From Monomorium pharaonis (Eukaryota; Arthropoda; Insecta; Hymenoptera; Formicidae), in assembly GCF_013373865.1 (NCBI RefSeq), contig NC_050468.1, positions 23,578,774 through 23,642,773 on the forward strand: a DNA stretch of 64,000 nt, written 5' to 3'. Positions 49,601 through 63,762 of this stretch are shown here, piece by piece (positions within the stretch are counted from its first letter, which is position 1; each line of letters starts with the position of its first letter). Position numbers and translations under genes: made by a program. The notes beneath the pieces are model-generated. The model ran no database searches. It saw nothing but the letters and a program-made list of their open reading frames with translations, and had not been told where the DNA came from.

Positions 49601-52600
49601 CTGTATTGTATAACGAGTCTATGCAATTAAAAACACAATTAGATGACGCTCGCCAACAATTGCAGTCGAGTAAGAATGCACATCTGCGCCATATTGAGAT
49701 GATGGAGGTAAGATATATATTCGAAGACTCGTTACAAGTATGTAAATTAACGTTGTATTTTTATCACAATAATCTTTTTAGAGCGAAGAGTTAATGGCCC
49801 AAAAAAAGTTGCGTGGAGAGTGTATACAACTTGAAGATGTTTTAGCACAATTACGTAAAGAATATGAGATGCTTCGTATTGAATTTGAACAGAATTTAGC
49901 AGCTAATGAACAGACGGGTCCGATCAATCGAGAAATGCGGCATCTTATTACCTCTCTTCAAAACCATAATCAACAATTAAAAGGGGAAGTGCATCGGTAC
50001 AAACGAAAATACAAAGAAACTTCTACTGAAATACCTCGAGTATGTACATAAACATATAAATAAGTTTTAACGATTTTTTTTTTAAACAGTAACTTTTTAT
50101 ACACAATTACATCTTGATTTAAACAATATGTGTTTGTTTAAATTATTCTCTTGAAATGAAGCGCGATTTATCTCATATTCTTTTACTCGTTCACAATTCT
50201 ACATTTGATATCACTTTTTAGTAGTTGGAATATTGTATCATATTTTTCGTATTTTTAATTTTTTTAATTCTTTATATTTTTAATCAATTGTTTTATAAAT
50301 TGATATATTTTAATTAATGATAATAAAAATAGATAATATGGTTATTTTTATCAAATTTTTTCAGTTAAAAAAAGAAGTAGAGGAATTGACAACCAAGTTA
50401 GGGCAACAAACGTCGCAAGAAAATAAAGAAGGAAATAATTCAGATGGCAGTGGAAAAGAAGAAGATGCCTCAAATTCCTTGCCTGGTTCTACACAGGTAT
50501 AATGATATAAAAAATATATTTAATGATATATATAGTGAGTAAATACATAGTGAATAAATAAATATTTCTTACACAAATATAATTTTTTTACGCGTTTTAT
50601 TTATACATGTGTATGTTCTACATGTTTTGAAAAAAAGAAGTTTATTTTACAAAAGTTAATAAATTGAATTATTGTTTAATTATGAAAATAAGATTTTGTT
50701 TTTTTGTTTATTGTTTTTACATTGTACATTGTTTTGACATACAGATAAAAGAAGAAAGCGGTGTTTCAATAAAAAGGGAATCTGGTGCTGATGAAGAAGT
50801 TGAAACTATTGAGGTTGGAGAAGGAGAAGGCAATAAAAACACGCCAGATTCATTAACATTAACTTCACCGACTCTAAAAAAGGAAAAAGATATAAAACGT
50901 GAGAAAGATATAAAGAAAGAATCTGTGAAAACTGAACATCGGGATCCTGCACATCGCACTAAAGACGCAAAAATAGCGGAATCGGAGCTTGTTAGGGATT
51001 TGAAGGCACAACTTAAGTATGTTTATGAAAATATCCAGCGATTTATAAAATACTAATATTTTTATTATAACGATATATATAGTTCCAAAAAGTAAACAAG
51101 AACAAATATCTGATTACAGAAAAGCTGTTAATGAGATGAAAGAAATGAAGCTTTTATTAGATATGTATAAAGGTGTTGGAAAAGAACAACGAGACAAGGT
51201 ACAATTAATGGCTGCAGAGCGTAAAACAAGAGCAGAATTAGAAGATTTACGACAGCAAGTCAAAAAGATTCAAGTATGTTATCTTACAATTACTGCAATT
51301 ACTATATACGATATTTTAAAGTAAAATAGACCATGGATAATATAATTGATAAATTAATGGAATACGTGAAACACATTTACTTATATGCATGTGTATATAT
51401 TCGATTTTATTTTAGTTAATAGTTAATAGTTTAATAATTATTTTAGTTTAAGAAAAGCAATTAGTTCCAGTAAAAGTTGAAATATTTTGCTGTTTAATAT
51501 TAATATATATATATATATATAATAACTATTGATATCACACACACACACACACACAATGTGTAAATTGGTTCCATTTATCGATTTATATTGTCTTCGCGAA
51601 GATTATTTAAATAATAATGTAATATGAAAATTGCATTATGCTCTTACAGGAAAGTAAACGCGAAGAACGTAAAAAGTTAGCTGATGAAGATGCGCAAATA
51701 AAAATTAAGAAACTGGAAGAACAAGCATATACATTGCAACGCCAAGTCGCTTGTCAAAAACAGGTAGATCGCATTTACTCTTCTTACAACTCAATGTGCT
51801 AAAAAGATTAGAATCTTAATTAAATAGAAGTAAAATTCATTGGAAGATATCTAGATTGAAAATAATTTTATTTATATCAATTTATTATCATTATTCTTTT
51901 ATATAATTAAAAGCTTTTTAGTATTAGGAAATAATACCAGATTCTGTTAATGTATGTGAATGGAAATGTAACGTTAAATAGAATTGTATTGGGCTGCAGG
52001 AAGAGGAAGCGCTTTTAAATGAAATGGAAGTGACCGGGCAAGCATTTGAAGACATGCAAGAGCAAAACTCTAGACTGATACAGCAACTGCGTGAGAAAGA
52101 CGACGCGAATTTCAAGCTTATGACGGAGAGAATTAAAAGTAATCAATTGCACAAGCTCGCGAGGGAGGAGAAGGACGTGCTGAAAGAGCAAGTGTCTACA
52201 TTAACGACGCAAGTAGAAGCGGCCAACGTAGTTGTACGAAAATTAGAAGAGAAGGAACGTCTTTTACAAAACTCTCTCGCCACGGTAGAAAAAGAATTAG
52301 CACTGAGACAGCAAGCAATGGAGATGCACAAACGGAAAGCAATAGAAAGCGCACAATCTGCAGCTGATCTCAAACTTCATCTTGGTAAGATTTCTTTGTC
52401 TATTATCATTACATTACCTAGAAAACTAAGCAAAGATATATGCTCAATAAAAATTAAGCAATTATTTTTAGTAAGAAACTGATATAGCTTTTAATGTTAC
52501 AGAGAAGTATCATTCCCAAATGAAAGAAGCGCAACAGGTCGTAGCCGAGAAAACTAGTTCCTTGGAAGCTGAAGCATATAAAACTAAAAGATTACAGGTA

Positions 52601-54019
52601 TAACGATTTAATCCTGCAGTTTTTTTTCTAGATCTTATGATACAGATATATTTCTATTTACGACGGAGTTACGTTCCGAAACTTCGTAAATCAAATTGAT
52701 CGTAGTTAATTGGCAAAGTGCTAAAAGATGCAAGTAAATAAAATTCAGTTCTGGAGAAATTTAGACCAAGCACATATTTTATATCTCCAAATTCTGTTTA
52801 AGAATATAGACAATAAAAAATGTTTTAATGTGCGATTTGATCTATTTATATTTTTATTATTTCATTTTATATGAATGAAACATGCAAAATAATTATTTTA
52901 TTACTAAAAACAATTATATATTGTTTTAAGATTATCATTTTAATATAACATTTGTTACTATAAAATTAACATTTAATTTAAATACACAGATTAACTCCAA
53001 TAAATGATTAAAGAATAATACTATTTTTTCTTAAAAATACAACTTAATGTAACATTTAGTAGAGCAAAGTTACTAACACTGGCATTTTGTTTTTTAATAG
53101 AATATTTTTTAAACTGGCATTTTGTTTTTTTAATAAAATATTTTTTTAACATTAAAAAAATAAAACTAAGCATATAAATGTTAACTAAAAAGAAACTCTT
53201 CTATTAGGTAACAGCAATCTTTATAATACTGTTTTACATTTTATAATGATTAATTTTGCAAAAATGAATAACCAAAAATGAATGTCTGAGAAATTGAATT
53301 TAAAAATTAGTAGACTGCATTTTCCTTTTCTTTTAACACGAATCATTCGTACAAAATATTTACAAGTTGATATGAGACTTCTTAGAAGTCGCGTTTTGAT
53401 GTAAAATATTTTTTGCCGATTATACAAATATCTTGTGCTTTTTCAAAACGCAACACATAGCATGACTATATATATAAAGATTAAATTAGGTTAGATTTGT
53501 TTTTAATATATTTCATACAGAAAAAAGCCATCAATATATTAACTATGAGTTTTATTTCTTTAATTATATATAATTTACTGTATTTTTATTTCTTATTTTT
53601 ATAATGTATCGGTCGTAAATTTAAAAATACATAAGTTGAAGTAGTCATAAGTAAAAGAATATTTGTATCTTTTGAATACTAATAATAATACTCAATTATT
53701 GATTGAAATAAAATCTAATATGTAAATTGTATTATAGGAAGAGATAGCGCAACTCAGGCGTAAAGTCGAACGTATGAAGAAAATTGAGCTTGCTGAAACC
53801 CTGGATGAAGTAATGGCGGAGGAGCTACGGGAATACAAGGAAACTTTAACGTGTCCGTCTTGTAAGGTAAAGCGCAAGGATGCCGTGCTTACCAAGTGCT
53901 TCCATGTGTTCTGTTGGGACTGTCTGCGCACACGTTACGAAACGAGGCAGCGGAAATGTCCTAAGTGTAACTGCGCCTTCGGCGCCAACGATTATCATCG
54001 ACTGTACTTGTCAACATGA
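46643..54019 (+). CDS. Bre1: E3 ubiquitin-protein ligase Bre1 (RNF20/40 orthologue)
   Basis: Fifteen exons: 46643-46792, 47663-47849, 47941-48129, 48336-48457, 48953-49189, 49312-49437, 49534-49707, 49782-50039, 50365-50496, 50745-51016, 51120-51273, 51650-51763, 52000-52384, 52503-52597, 53738-54019. All are GT-AG and in phase; 958 residues, close to human RNF20 (975). With a Rad6-type E2, Bre1 monoubiquitinates histone H2B in the C-terminal tail, which promotes H3K4 and H3K79 methylation during transcription. The N-terminus has the Bre1 signature EPILIGPISTLEEMDMKVLQ. Residues about 50-865 are mostly coiled coil, including DDAVLNVVNRYWNQLNEDIR and VSKRAVSKVVQ. The C-terminal C3HC4 RING has ligands C904, C907, C919, H921, C924, C927, C939 and C942, all present, and ends in FGANDYHRLYLST. 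Exon 10 is a charged linker with clustered sumoylation-type motifs. Intron 14 carries a dispersed repeat. Confidence 0.96.
51507..51556. repeat. (TA)n and (CA)n microsatellites in Bre1 intron 11
   Basis: A TA dinucleotide run at about 51507-51522 is followed by a CA run at about 51537-51556, both intronic. Confidence 0.85.
53076..53145. repeat. Imperfect 35-bp tandem duplication in Bre1 intron 14
   Basis: The segment starting GGCATTTTGTTTTTTAATAG at 53081 recurs at 53116 with two or three differences. Confidence 0.7.
53325..53500 (+). repeat. Copy of the 13.4-kb dispersed repeat inside Bre1 intron 14
   Basis: It shows the family order: CTTTTCTTTTAACACGAATC, TTTACAAGTTGATATG, TTTTGATGTAAAATATTTT, TATACAAAT, TTTTTCAAAACGCAACACAT and TTAAATTAGGTTAGAT. 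Same strand as the tandem pair, more diverged, and truncated on the right. Confidence 0.65.
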
Positions 54020-54050
54020 AGAAGGTACTGACTTGTTAGAAAATACGCAG

Positions 54051-54192
54051 CGTGTTCCGCTGGGATTGTCCGCGCGCACGTTATGAAACGCAGCAGTGTA
54101 AATGTTCTAAATGCAATTGCGTCTTCGGCGCTAACGATTACCACCGACTGTCCACTTGTAGAAGGTGCTAATTCGTTGAAAAATACGCCGTG
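54051..54192 (+). pseudogene. Tandem partial duplicate of the Bre1 RING-finger end
   Basis: This stretch repeats 53905-54050 at an offset of 146 bases, about 80% identical by eye. The duplicated unit covers the second half of the RING, the stop codon and the first 30 or so bases of 3' UTR. The copy reads VFRWDCPRARYETQQCKCSK and then CNCVFGANDYHRLST before diverging. It has lost the cysteine equivalent to C924 and the proline of the CPKC motif, lacks the first four zinc ligands, and is out of frame with Bre1 (146 is not a multiple of 3) and beyond its stop. It is therefore a non-coding relic in the Bre1 3' UTR. Confidence 0.85.
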
Positions 54193-57100
54193 GTGTAGAG
54201 TAATGTTTTGTAATATGTTACGTGAACATTTCTCTTACCTTTTTTATATATTTTATTTATTACTCTGACTTTTTTTGTGGAACGACGATATGCAGAATGA
54301 CTATTCTTGAATGCGATAATGAATCACGAATTTTGGTAAGTTCTTATTGAGACCATAGTACATGAAAGAAGAACATAAGTCAAAGAACTTTAGTAGAATC
54401 ACAATCGAGAAAATTAAAGTCACTACATGATTTATTTATTTAATTATATTTTTTCATGCATTATATAGTTTATATATAAAGGCTACATTCTTCATTTGGT
54501 GCTAATGCTTGCGAGTATCATTTATCCTTGTTTAATATTTAATAACAAGAAATTTTGACAACAATGAAATGATTCTAAAAATATTACGAGCTTTAAGTGG
54601 AACGCATCCAACTAATGTGAGAATTCAATATTTAAAAATAAATAAGAGGGGGAGAGAGGGAGGAGAAAGGGGAAAGAGAGAAAAATGTTGAATTAGTAAG
54701 TCTATTTTTTTTATCTTTTTGCATATTTCATCTTTTTCTTTCAACGTAGAAGAGAAGAAAAGAAAACATGATTTATAGAAAGAGTTCAGCTGAAAAGAAC
54801 AGACCAAATAAATAAATAAGCGAACAAATAAAGTATGTAGTGTAGTAAGGTGTGTAATGTAGAAAAGAAAGGTTAAGGAAAGAACTATTAAATTTTTAGT
54901 TAGTCAATACAGTTACATGAGCTACAAACTTTCAATTTTATTTATAATAAGATTTATTTAATTAATCTTTGATCTCGTTTTTAAAATAAGCTTGCAAAAT
55001 TATTGTTACCATCTACACATAGTACAATCGATTGCCTAGATTATTACCTTTCTAAAATGAATTACTTTTCTCTGAACGACAATTTCTTATTTGAAATGTT
55101 TTATACGCGATAAAATGAAAGTTACTTATTAATAAAAGAGATAGAGTTTGTGGCTTCAAAAAAATTATTACTCGTTAATTTAGTAAAAACACTTTGAAAT
55201 TATTAATCTAAATTACTGATAATGTTCAATTGTTATAATAACACATTATTTAGAGTGCGATCCACTTTAACACTGCTAATGCTTCGAAATATTTGATTGA
55301 CAAATCAGCATAAAGAATTTCACTAATTGATTAATCAAAGAATGCTTCAAAGCATTTGTAGCATCAGATTGGCCATAGCCTGAAATTTAATTACTATTCA
55401 AAATTTTTGTGTAACTATAAATTTGCTGAACGTAATTCAGTCAGACTCGGTATGTTCTAGACTCTAGACGTTAAGCCTGCTTAGATCGTATAATTTAATT
55501 TCATTAAAATTTTTACTACCAAGGAAGTTTGAAAGTTTTAAAGAAGTGATTTAATCACACCTCACTTCCGGAAGTAAACTTTTTTTCATAGTTCTCAAAA
55601 TCACTAATTGGCAATTCGTGTGATAATCACGCTGAGTTATTTATTTAATTAAAAGAATATGATTTAGAGCAAACACGGTCCAAATTCGCTTTGTCTATTG
55701 TTTATAATACGAGACAGGCAAACTGATTAATAACAGCGATGTCTTGTACGATAATTACTCGATATTATTCAATAAGAAACGAATTTTTTATGCTGATCGT
55801 GAAGATGTTTGTGAGGATTTTCATCGAAATTGCTAATCAATTAGAAAATAAAAATAAACGATTAAAAACAAAAAAGTGAAATAATCCAGCTTTAACACGC
55901 TGTTTTAGAATATCTTTAAAAAATGTATTTTATTTAAGAATTCTATATGTAAGCACTGATATATAAAGATATATAAAGCAAAAAGTAAATATTAGCAAAT
56001 GTTATTTTGACACTAAAAAGACATTACTAAATTTACATAATTTATTCCATTTACAATTTATGCTCCCTAAATCGTTAAATATTTGATACTATTTTACTAA
56101 CATTGTATTATAATATAAATAATTTTTAAATATTTTCACATGTATGAATGCTAATTATGAACGTGAGCATCCATATGTATGTATGTTTGTAAAAAAAAGA
56201 GATGTGTGAGTAACTTATTTCGATAAAGAAATGTATCAATGTGCAAAGCTGTGTTTTAATAGGACGTGTTTTGTAAACATCTTTATTTCTCGACTATTCA
56301 GAATCATTAAAAAAAAATTTTTTTTTTTTATATATAGAAAGTTTATCTATTTAAATACATAACAATATAATGTAGGTACATTTACAAAAATTTGACGTCG
56401 CTAAAAATAAGTTCTTATTTTTTATGATGTACTCGAGAAAAACATTTCCTAAATTTTATGTAAAGATTTTTTCTTATTAAATTTATTTCAAATCTAAATT
56501 TGCAAAGTTAACAAAAAATAGATTTATATTTTTTAAGGTACTTTATATTTAATATATGTATAAAGGATAAAAATCAACAAAAGTATTTTAAATAATTTTC
56601 TATATTTTGAGACATTATTTTGTATTTATGACACCTTTCTTACATTTATCTAATTTTACTCTTTAACATTTTGATTTAGACCGAATAAAAAAATGTTAAA
56701 ATGAAAAATAGCACGAGAAATAATATATATATATTAATTTTTTTACACATATATAATATTGATTAATTATAGTAGCTTTGTATCATAATTATTGTACACT
56801 ATAAAAAAACGTACTATGTAAAAATACATGAACAAATGTAAAATTTATACGATTTATAACAAAGTTTTTAAATATATGTATAGATTTTGTTACTGTTCAT
56901 GTTATTTTACATCTTTTTTAGTATGTATGAAGTAATAATATAAATAAAATTAAAAATTTATTTGCAATAATTAATGTAAACAGCAAAAACAAAATTTTTC
57001 CGTAACTATTTAAAACAAGTCAAGTCTAGAATTCGTGGTTTTTATTTCACGAAATTGGAAAAACATTATATTAATCTCTTATTTTTGAACTAATTTTTAA

Positions 57101-60100
57101 AGAACTTTTAAATGTAAAACATCTAGAAAATGAAAAACATTTTATAAATGCTATAATATTAAAAAATTGTATTTCTTTTTTTACAATATAGAATTTAAGA
57201 AAAATGTTTTTCTTAAATTCTATTATACGTTTTCAGTATGTAGATGTAATATTAAGGTGTAATTTAAATTTCATAGGTTTAATTAAAAAAAATTCATTAT
57301 GTAATAGATTATTTTAATAAATTTAATAAATACATTATTATATTTATTAAATAGATGCAATAAAAATTTAAAAATAGTATTTAAATTATTTATTCTTTTA
57401 ATAGTTTTTAGTAATTAATAAATTATTAAATAATTTAAGAAATTTACAAAATTAAACTTTTTATTTATTGCGCTTCTCGAAAATTAGTTCAAAAATGAGT
57501 AAATTTTCAAAAAACTTGTATAAAATCGTATATAAGGACAGCATATATATCTAATGGAATCGTACGTTATAGTGATTTCCTCTGAACAGTATAAATTAAA
57601 TGGAAATATGTATACAAATTTTGTTTAATATTAACAGCTAAACACGTTTCTATTATACTGACAATTGAATAAAAAAATGTAGTGAAAATGACGTTAAGTG
57701 AGATTCCATTCATTATTGTTACTATCATAAACTTAAGCTTCTGTATTTCATTTGTTTCAACGTGTACTTTTTTAATTGTGAATAATGAATGAGAAACGTT
57801 TTTGGTGTAAATAGTTACTTGTATTTTTTATCGGATGATGAAAATTGGAAAACAGGATGCGGAGAGTCAAATGATTCAGCCCAAATTTATCATACGAAAT
57901 TCTTTCGGATTTTATTCTAGCTTACGAAATTTGTTGAAAATCCTAAGAAACAGTTCTACATAAGCTTGAAAGTATCAACGAGGAAAGCCTAGTTCGATCT
58001 AAATTATGTCTTGTTTTTTACAAAGTTATCTTTCGCGGAAAGCTGCCGTTAGTTTTGATACGGAGACAACGGCCATTCGAGAGATACTATGGACAGATAT
58101 TTTTTTTTTTTTTTACGTTTATTATATGTGTATATTGAGTAAAACTTCATCGAGGTATAGCTAGAGTAGAAATACGTGTATCTAGTGCAGTTCTTGTAAG
58201 AAAAGTTTATTTTTAAAAAAAGTTGACAAATTCTATAGAGTTGTGACATCCCGAGAGTCGAAATCAAACATCGATTTGATAATGATACAATTTTTTTCTA
58301 TCCTTCACTAGTGTATGAATTCATAAATAACTATAAGAATTAAAATGTTATAAATGCTTTTACGTATCGGAAATAGGAATAAAAGATTTATTACTATTCT
58401 AATTATTTGTAAGAAATGCGAAATCATTATAATTTATATTATATTTTATATTATAATAAATAGAATAAACAGAAACGCGCAAGTAACAGGAAACACCTTT
58501 TTTAACGCATTTCTGATTTCTGACAATCAAAAATTCGATTTTACAAAATGAATTCGAATTAATTTCTTTATCTATTCGCAGTTATAATAATTTAGCTTTA
58601 ACAAAACCTTTTCGATTCTCTTTCGATGCTTCTTCCTTTTTTTGATTAAACATAAAACCTTTGCACACATAACTGCATGCGAATTACGTTTCTTAAATAT
58701 ATATTTGTTTAATTAAATGCAATCATCAATTGAATGGCGTGACTTGGATTAAGAAAATTATTAATTACCACAATAATTTATGAAACAAATATTAAATAAC
58801 AATAATAAATTGTACCTTAAAATTATAATAATAATAATTTTTTAATTTTACATAATTATGTTAAGAGAATGCTGGCGTCGTCAGTTTTACTGATCAAACT
58901 CGACTTGCACATATACGATTTATAATACATACATACGATTTACGAAACATCTACAGAACTTGTATACTACTACATCGATCTCACACATATATATATATAC
59001 ATAATTTTTCAAACGTTATATTATCTTAAATCGGGCTTCTAAACTTAATTCTGACGATTTAACTTTGTTTATTTTACGTCTAACTCTCTCTGTCTTTATT
59101 TCGCACATTTAACCTGCATATTAATAAAAAATGTATTTTAAAAAATTTTTTGTTTTTTACAAAACTAAACCAGAGCCGTATATGTTGTTGCGCCTGTTAG
59201 ATCAGTCAGCTGTCCTGATCGATATATTGATTTTTGAGAAGAGCGTATTTTGAAACGCTTGTAAAAGTTCAATAAAGTTCTTAGCTTTCCCAGTAAAGTG
59301 TAAGTGTACGAATTTTCTTTCCTTACCGTGATAGAGCATAACAATATTATCATGTAAATAAATATGTAAAAAAAATTATAATTCTGTAAAATTAATATAA
59401 TTTGTTTAACAAAATAGTATTTTTGTCGATTAAACAGACGACGTCAGCATTGCCTTAATTGTGTAATATATATAGGCGATCAAAATGAAACTATACATTA
59501 AAATAATCACAAGGAAGTATATAAATCTTAAGTTATCATTATTCTTGAAAAATCTAAAAACTTAATTTCTACTCGTGAATGTTAAGAAACATACTTTGGA
59601 ACATTGTATTACTTAACAATTAATTGAAAAATAATCCTTATATTCTAATTAGGTATCAGTGCATCTCTATGAAATAGAAATATAAAAATAATACAAATGG
59701 ACAAAATATTAGAAATTTTACAATTAATATAAATAAGAAATATAAATTTAGATATACTATCTTGTGACAGAGAGACAATTCACTCATTTCAATTTGACAT
59801 TAGATAAAGTTTATTTGGTTTCACTATGTTATTTCAAAAATTGGATAAGGATAATTATCATCCCGGGTTTTTTGTAAATCAATAAAAGCGAGCTTCTAAA
59901 ATATCGATGACATCAATATAAAAAGCATATTACTTCTCTTTTTTATACGATCAGGAAAGTTATATACACACGTAAAAATGCTTTCTTTTCAAATTACTAT
60001 ATGCTGAGACAATTATTAATAACATTATATACAAACTGTTCCAAATTCACTGCGTATCTCTTTCTCTCTTTACAAAAGCACGTAAATATAAGCAAAAGAG

Positions 60101-63100
60101 CTATTTTTTCAAATCTTCTATTACTAAAAGAAACACGTTCTAAAAATTCAAACTTTGACAAGTAAAGATGTTACAAGATACAAGATTAAAGATGAATGAA
60201 AAGATGATGTTTCCATTAAGTTTTTATTTGAATAAAAATTAAACCAAAATTGTTTGAGAAATATGTTGTTGAATGTCATTAAAGGGGAAAAAACAGTGAA
60301 CTTAGGATAGCCTGTATACTATATATTTGTAAACAATATATAAATTAATTAGGGTACATCTCACAAATAATTTTTTTTTATGGAAGGGACTAAGATATTT
60401 TTTCGACCTGATCGAATGATCAATCGTGTTTTAATTGACGCCCTTTACCATTCGTACCTTTAATCACATACTCGTATCTATTTCAATTTCTTGCATATAT
60501 TGCTTAATGTTCATCAGTTCTCTCTTCATTATGTTGACTATTAAAGTGTGCGAAATTATTCTCGACAGAAAATTGACTTAACTCTTTACACTCGAATGAT
60601 GGTACAAGATAAGTTTTGAAGGAAAATATATATCATGAATTTAATTTATACATGTATGAAATTATATATATGTATATATAAAAATTCTTTTCACATAAAA
60701 TAATTACAGAAGAAAAAATAACATTTCTTTTTATTAACTAAATTTTATTTTTCAATTTTTCTTTTTACAAGATCCTTATTCAATCGGGAAGGGTAATGAT
60801 GTGTAAAACAGGATTGCCGTGTGCAAAGAGTTAAACCTACGATATTAACAGTATCTTCAAATGCTTTTCTCTCGGAATCGTTCGCTGTATTGTTCAATCG
60901 ATGTTTAACGGTAAAGAGTGTCCGATTATTATCACACAAGAAAAACGTTCTAGTTGCGCACAAGACCATGTTCATTTTTGGTTTTTTTTCTCTTTAAGAC
61001 TACGGCCCTTCTTGGGATACTTTTAATTATGTGTGTAGAAAACGTGCGAGAGGTGTTCGAGAAATAATGTGACACTTTACCGGGAGTATTTCAAAAAACA
61101 ATCGCAGATGGAGGAAGTTTGAAACAAAAATAATAAGATAGAAAAAAATCGCTACGACACTTTCATAATTCTCTCGGGAATAGTCGCACCTCACTCTGAG
61201 CAACGTGACATTTACAATTACATTTCACGGCTTCTTCACGAATTACGCATCTATACTATATATATACATTGAACTCGAGGCACGTTATATAATCCTTGTC
61301 AAAAGAGAATAAAACATTGTCCAATATGCTAATCACAATATAGGCAGAATATTGCAGCGTTATTCGAAGAAAAGTAATTTAAGGTGACTACGTGACACTT
61401 TTCCTTAATTCAATTTTATATTCAGTGCAAATCATTGAATGTGTTGAATGACTCAAATAACTCTCATTTTATTTCTCATTCATGTCTTTTAGGGAGAATT
61501 TTTCTTAATTTCTCAGAAATTTTAATAAGTACAAATATTACATTCGTATTACGTTGCACGTTATGCTCAAAATCCGAAAATTCACCTAAAAAGCTTCTCG
61601 ACTGATAAGCTTAAATAATCTGTATATTTGCGGTAATTATATTCCGCGATGAAAGCTACTTCTCGAACACTTCTCGTAACTCGATGCATCCAGCACGGCC
61701 CGATAAGTCACATTGACGCCACGTTGATGACTCGGCTCAAAAAAGTGGCAATTCAAAAAATTAAATTTTATTACAAATCTGTTCCCAATCTTCCAACTAA
61801 AAAAAAAATCTATTTGCAAGAACTTAGAAAGTATTTATAGTACTGTCTGTGCTCTTTTGTAATAGTTGAATGCAGAAAATAGATGGATGAGAAGAACTTG
61901 ACATGACAATTTTATTTCGTAAAATCAATCCTTTTGTTTTTGAAATCATTTTGACAGGTTTATCAGGAAAATGATTTCAATTTAAATTAGGCCTTATTTT
62001 TTTCTCTTTTACCGTTGTACTGTATCTCTCGCAATAGAGAAATTTTTTTTTTTTTTTTAAATAAATTATTAACATAGACCTCAGTGATATATACAAATAT
62101 TCACTCAAATTTTAATATCTGGTAGAAATAAGTTTTAGAAATAAATCCTTATTAAGAGGATTCTCAAGCCGTCTGTTTTATCGATATTTTTTATTTTAAT
62201 CCATTTATATATTTTTTATTGTACCCAGATATTCATGTTATGCTGAATACAATATACAAAAATTTATTTATAAAATGTGATATTATTGTAACAGTATAAA
62301 ATTGCAACATCAATTTAAATCATTGCCTTAATAATGGATTAATTGCATTCTGCTTTTGGTAAAATAAGCAGCATATTGTCGCAATTTTTATAGCATTAAA
62401 AGACCTCTTTCTTTTGCTGACGACATTTATGTCCTATAAGGACGCATCTTTAAGTATATATGCCATCATTTTTAATCTTCAAATTTCACTATGCAGACAA
62501 TATGCAGAAATATGTCTATTTGGGTATTTTTCATTGGCTTTATATAGAATGCAAAATTCTTTTACAGAGTTAAAATACGTACAAAAATGTAGGGGTGAGT
62601 AGTCCAGTTCAAAATCGTGTTACAAAATTTTCGTAACGCGATTTTATATGTATTTCTTTTATAGATTCGAAAATTCTTTTTCAAAATTAAAGTATATTAT
62701 TATTATCAGTCTGTAAACTGGAATTTATACCGAGAACGAAAAGAAATATGTACAAAATCTTGTTAATGGTGTGTGCAAAATGATTTTGTATTATCTATCG
62801 ACTTCGATCAAATTTAATCTATTTTCTGCAATCAATAATCGTACAAGATTGCAGATAAAATAATATTACATTAATGTAAATAACAGATTTATATAATGCA
62901 ATTTATTTGCATATATATATGGTCATAATGTAAAAGATTTTTCAGGATTTTGATCGGTCAAAGCTGAAATCTCGCGAATTGTCATTTTCTCGAGCCGGTC
63001 TATCGATTTGCGGCTATCGAAACACGAACGAGCCGTCCTGTCCGAGAACAACGGAACGTGTGCTCCAATTCCAGTGCAATATCGGTACAAGATCTATTAT

Positions 63101-63762
63101 CGGTAAATTTTCAAATATGAAGTGAACTATCAGTACATAATGTCGACTTTATGTCACGAGGACGTCCATGTGCCTCATGCATCGCGCTGCGCTTACACCC
63201 GACATTCACCCTCGAACGCTGATCTTCGACAGCAAAGAATCTAATTCTCGAACGCGACGTTATAACGAATGAAACAATGCCGATAAGAGAGATAGCAATG
63301 TCAGATTAAAAACTTTAGAGGGTAAATATCGAGCGTAAAACCCAATTTTAAGAGTAACGCTCCATCACTTAAAAGGGAGCTCGTGCTCAAAAATCGCGTC
63401 TATACTCTCGTATGGTACGTATTCCCACGATATTATTTATAGAATAAATACACAAAACTATGAGAGAGTCTTTTCGCGAAGGACGATTGCGCTCGTTCAC
63501 TAGCACGAACAGTAACCACCGACAACGTCTCTCCCTTATCCACCCTGTCACCTCGACATTCTCCTAAAGGAAAGACTATTATTAGATTCCTATTTATTTC
63601 TAACAGTCCCATGATTCATCGTTCCTTCGATAATTCGAAGGCGGTCTGTCGTCTCGACACCTTCTCCGAAGTATCATTTGAAGGATTTAACTTCACGTTT
63701 CACCATTTTTTCGACCTAACTGTTTTATTCCTGATGTTCCTCAAAGTATTTCCACGCTAGAA
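54193..63762. other. AT-rich region with no gene seen
   Basis: About 9.5 kb of mostly AT-rich sequence with poly-T/A runs and TA repeats. No open frame resembles a protein. The left kilobase is probably Bre1 3' UTR. From about 62.95 kb the GC content rises toward the right edge, which fits the 3' UTR of the minus-strand exon at 63763-63974, or regulatory DNA. Confidence 0.5.
54807..54831 (+). terminator. Candidate Bre1 polyadenylation signals
   Basis: Overlapping AATAAATAAATAA at about 54807 and another AATAAA about 20 bases on, some 790 bases after the Bre1 stop. AT-rich DNA makes such hexamers common, so this is only a suggestion; sites closer or farther are possible. Confidence 0.3.

Noticed and set aside
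50717..50959. Minus-strand frames opposite Bre1 exons (also 51924-52373)
   Set aside because: S/F-rich mirror images of K/E-rich coiled-coil exons.
54083..54268. 61-codon open frame after Bre1
   Set aside because: An out-of-frame reading of the duplicated RING tail; not a separate gene.
61637..61840. Paired 60-codon open frames on both strands
   Set aside because: Short, mirrored, no motif.
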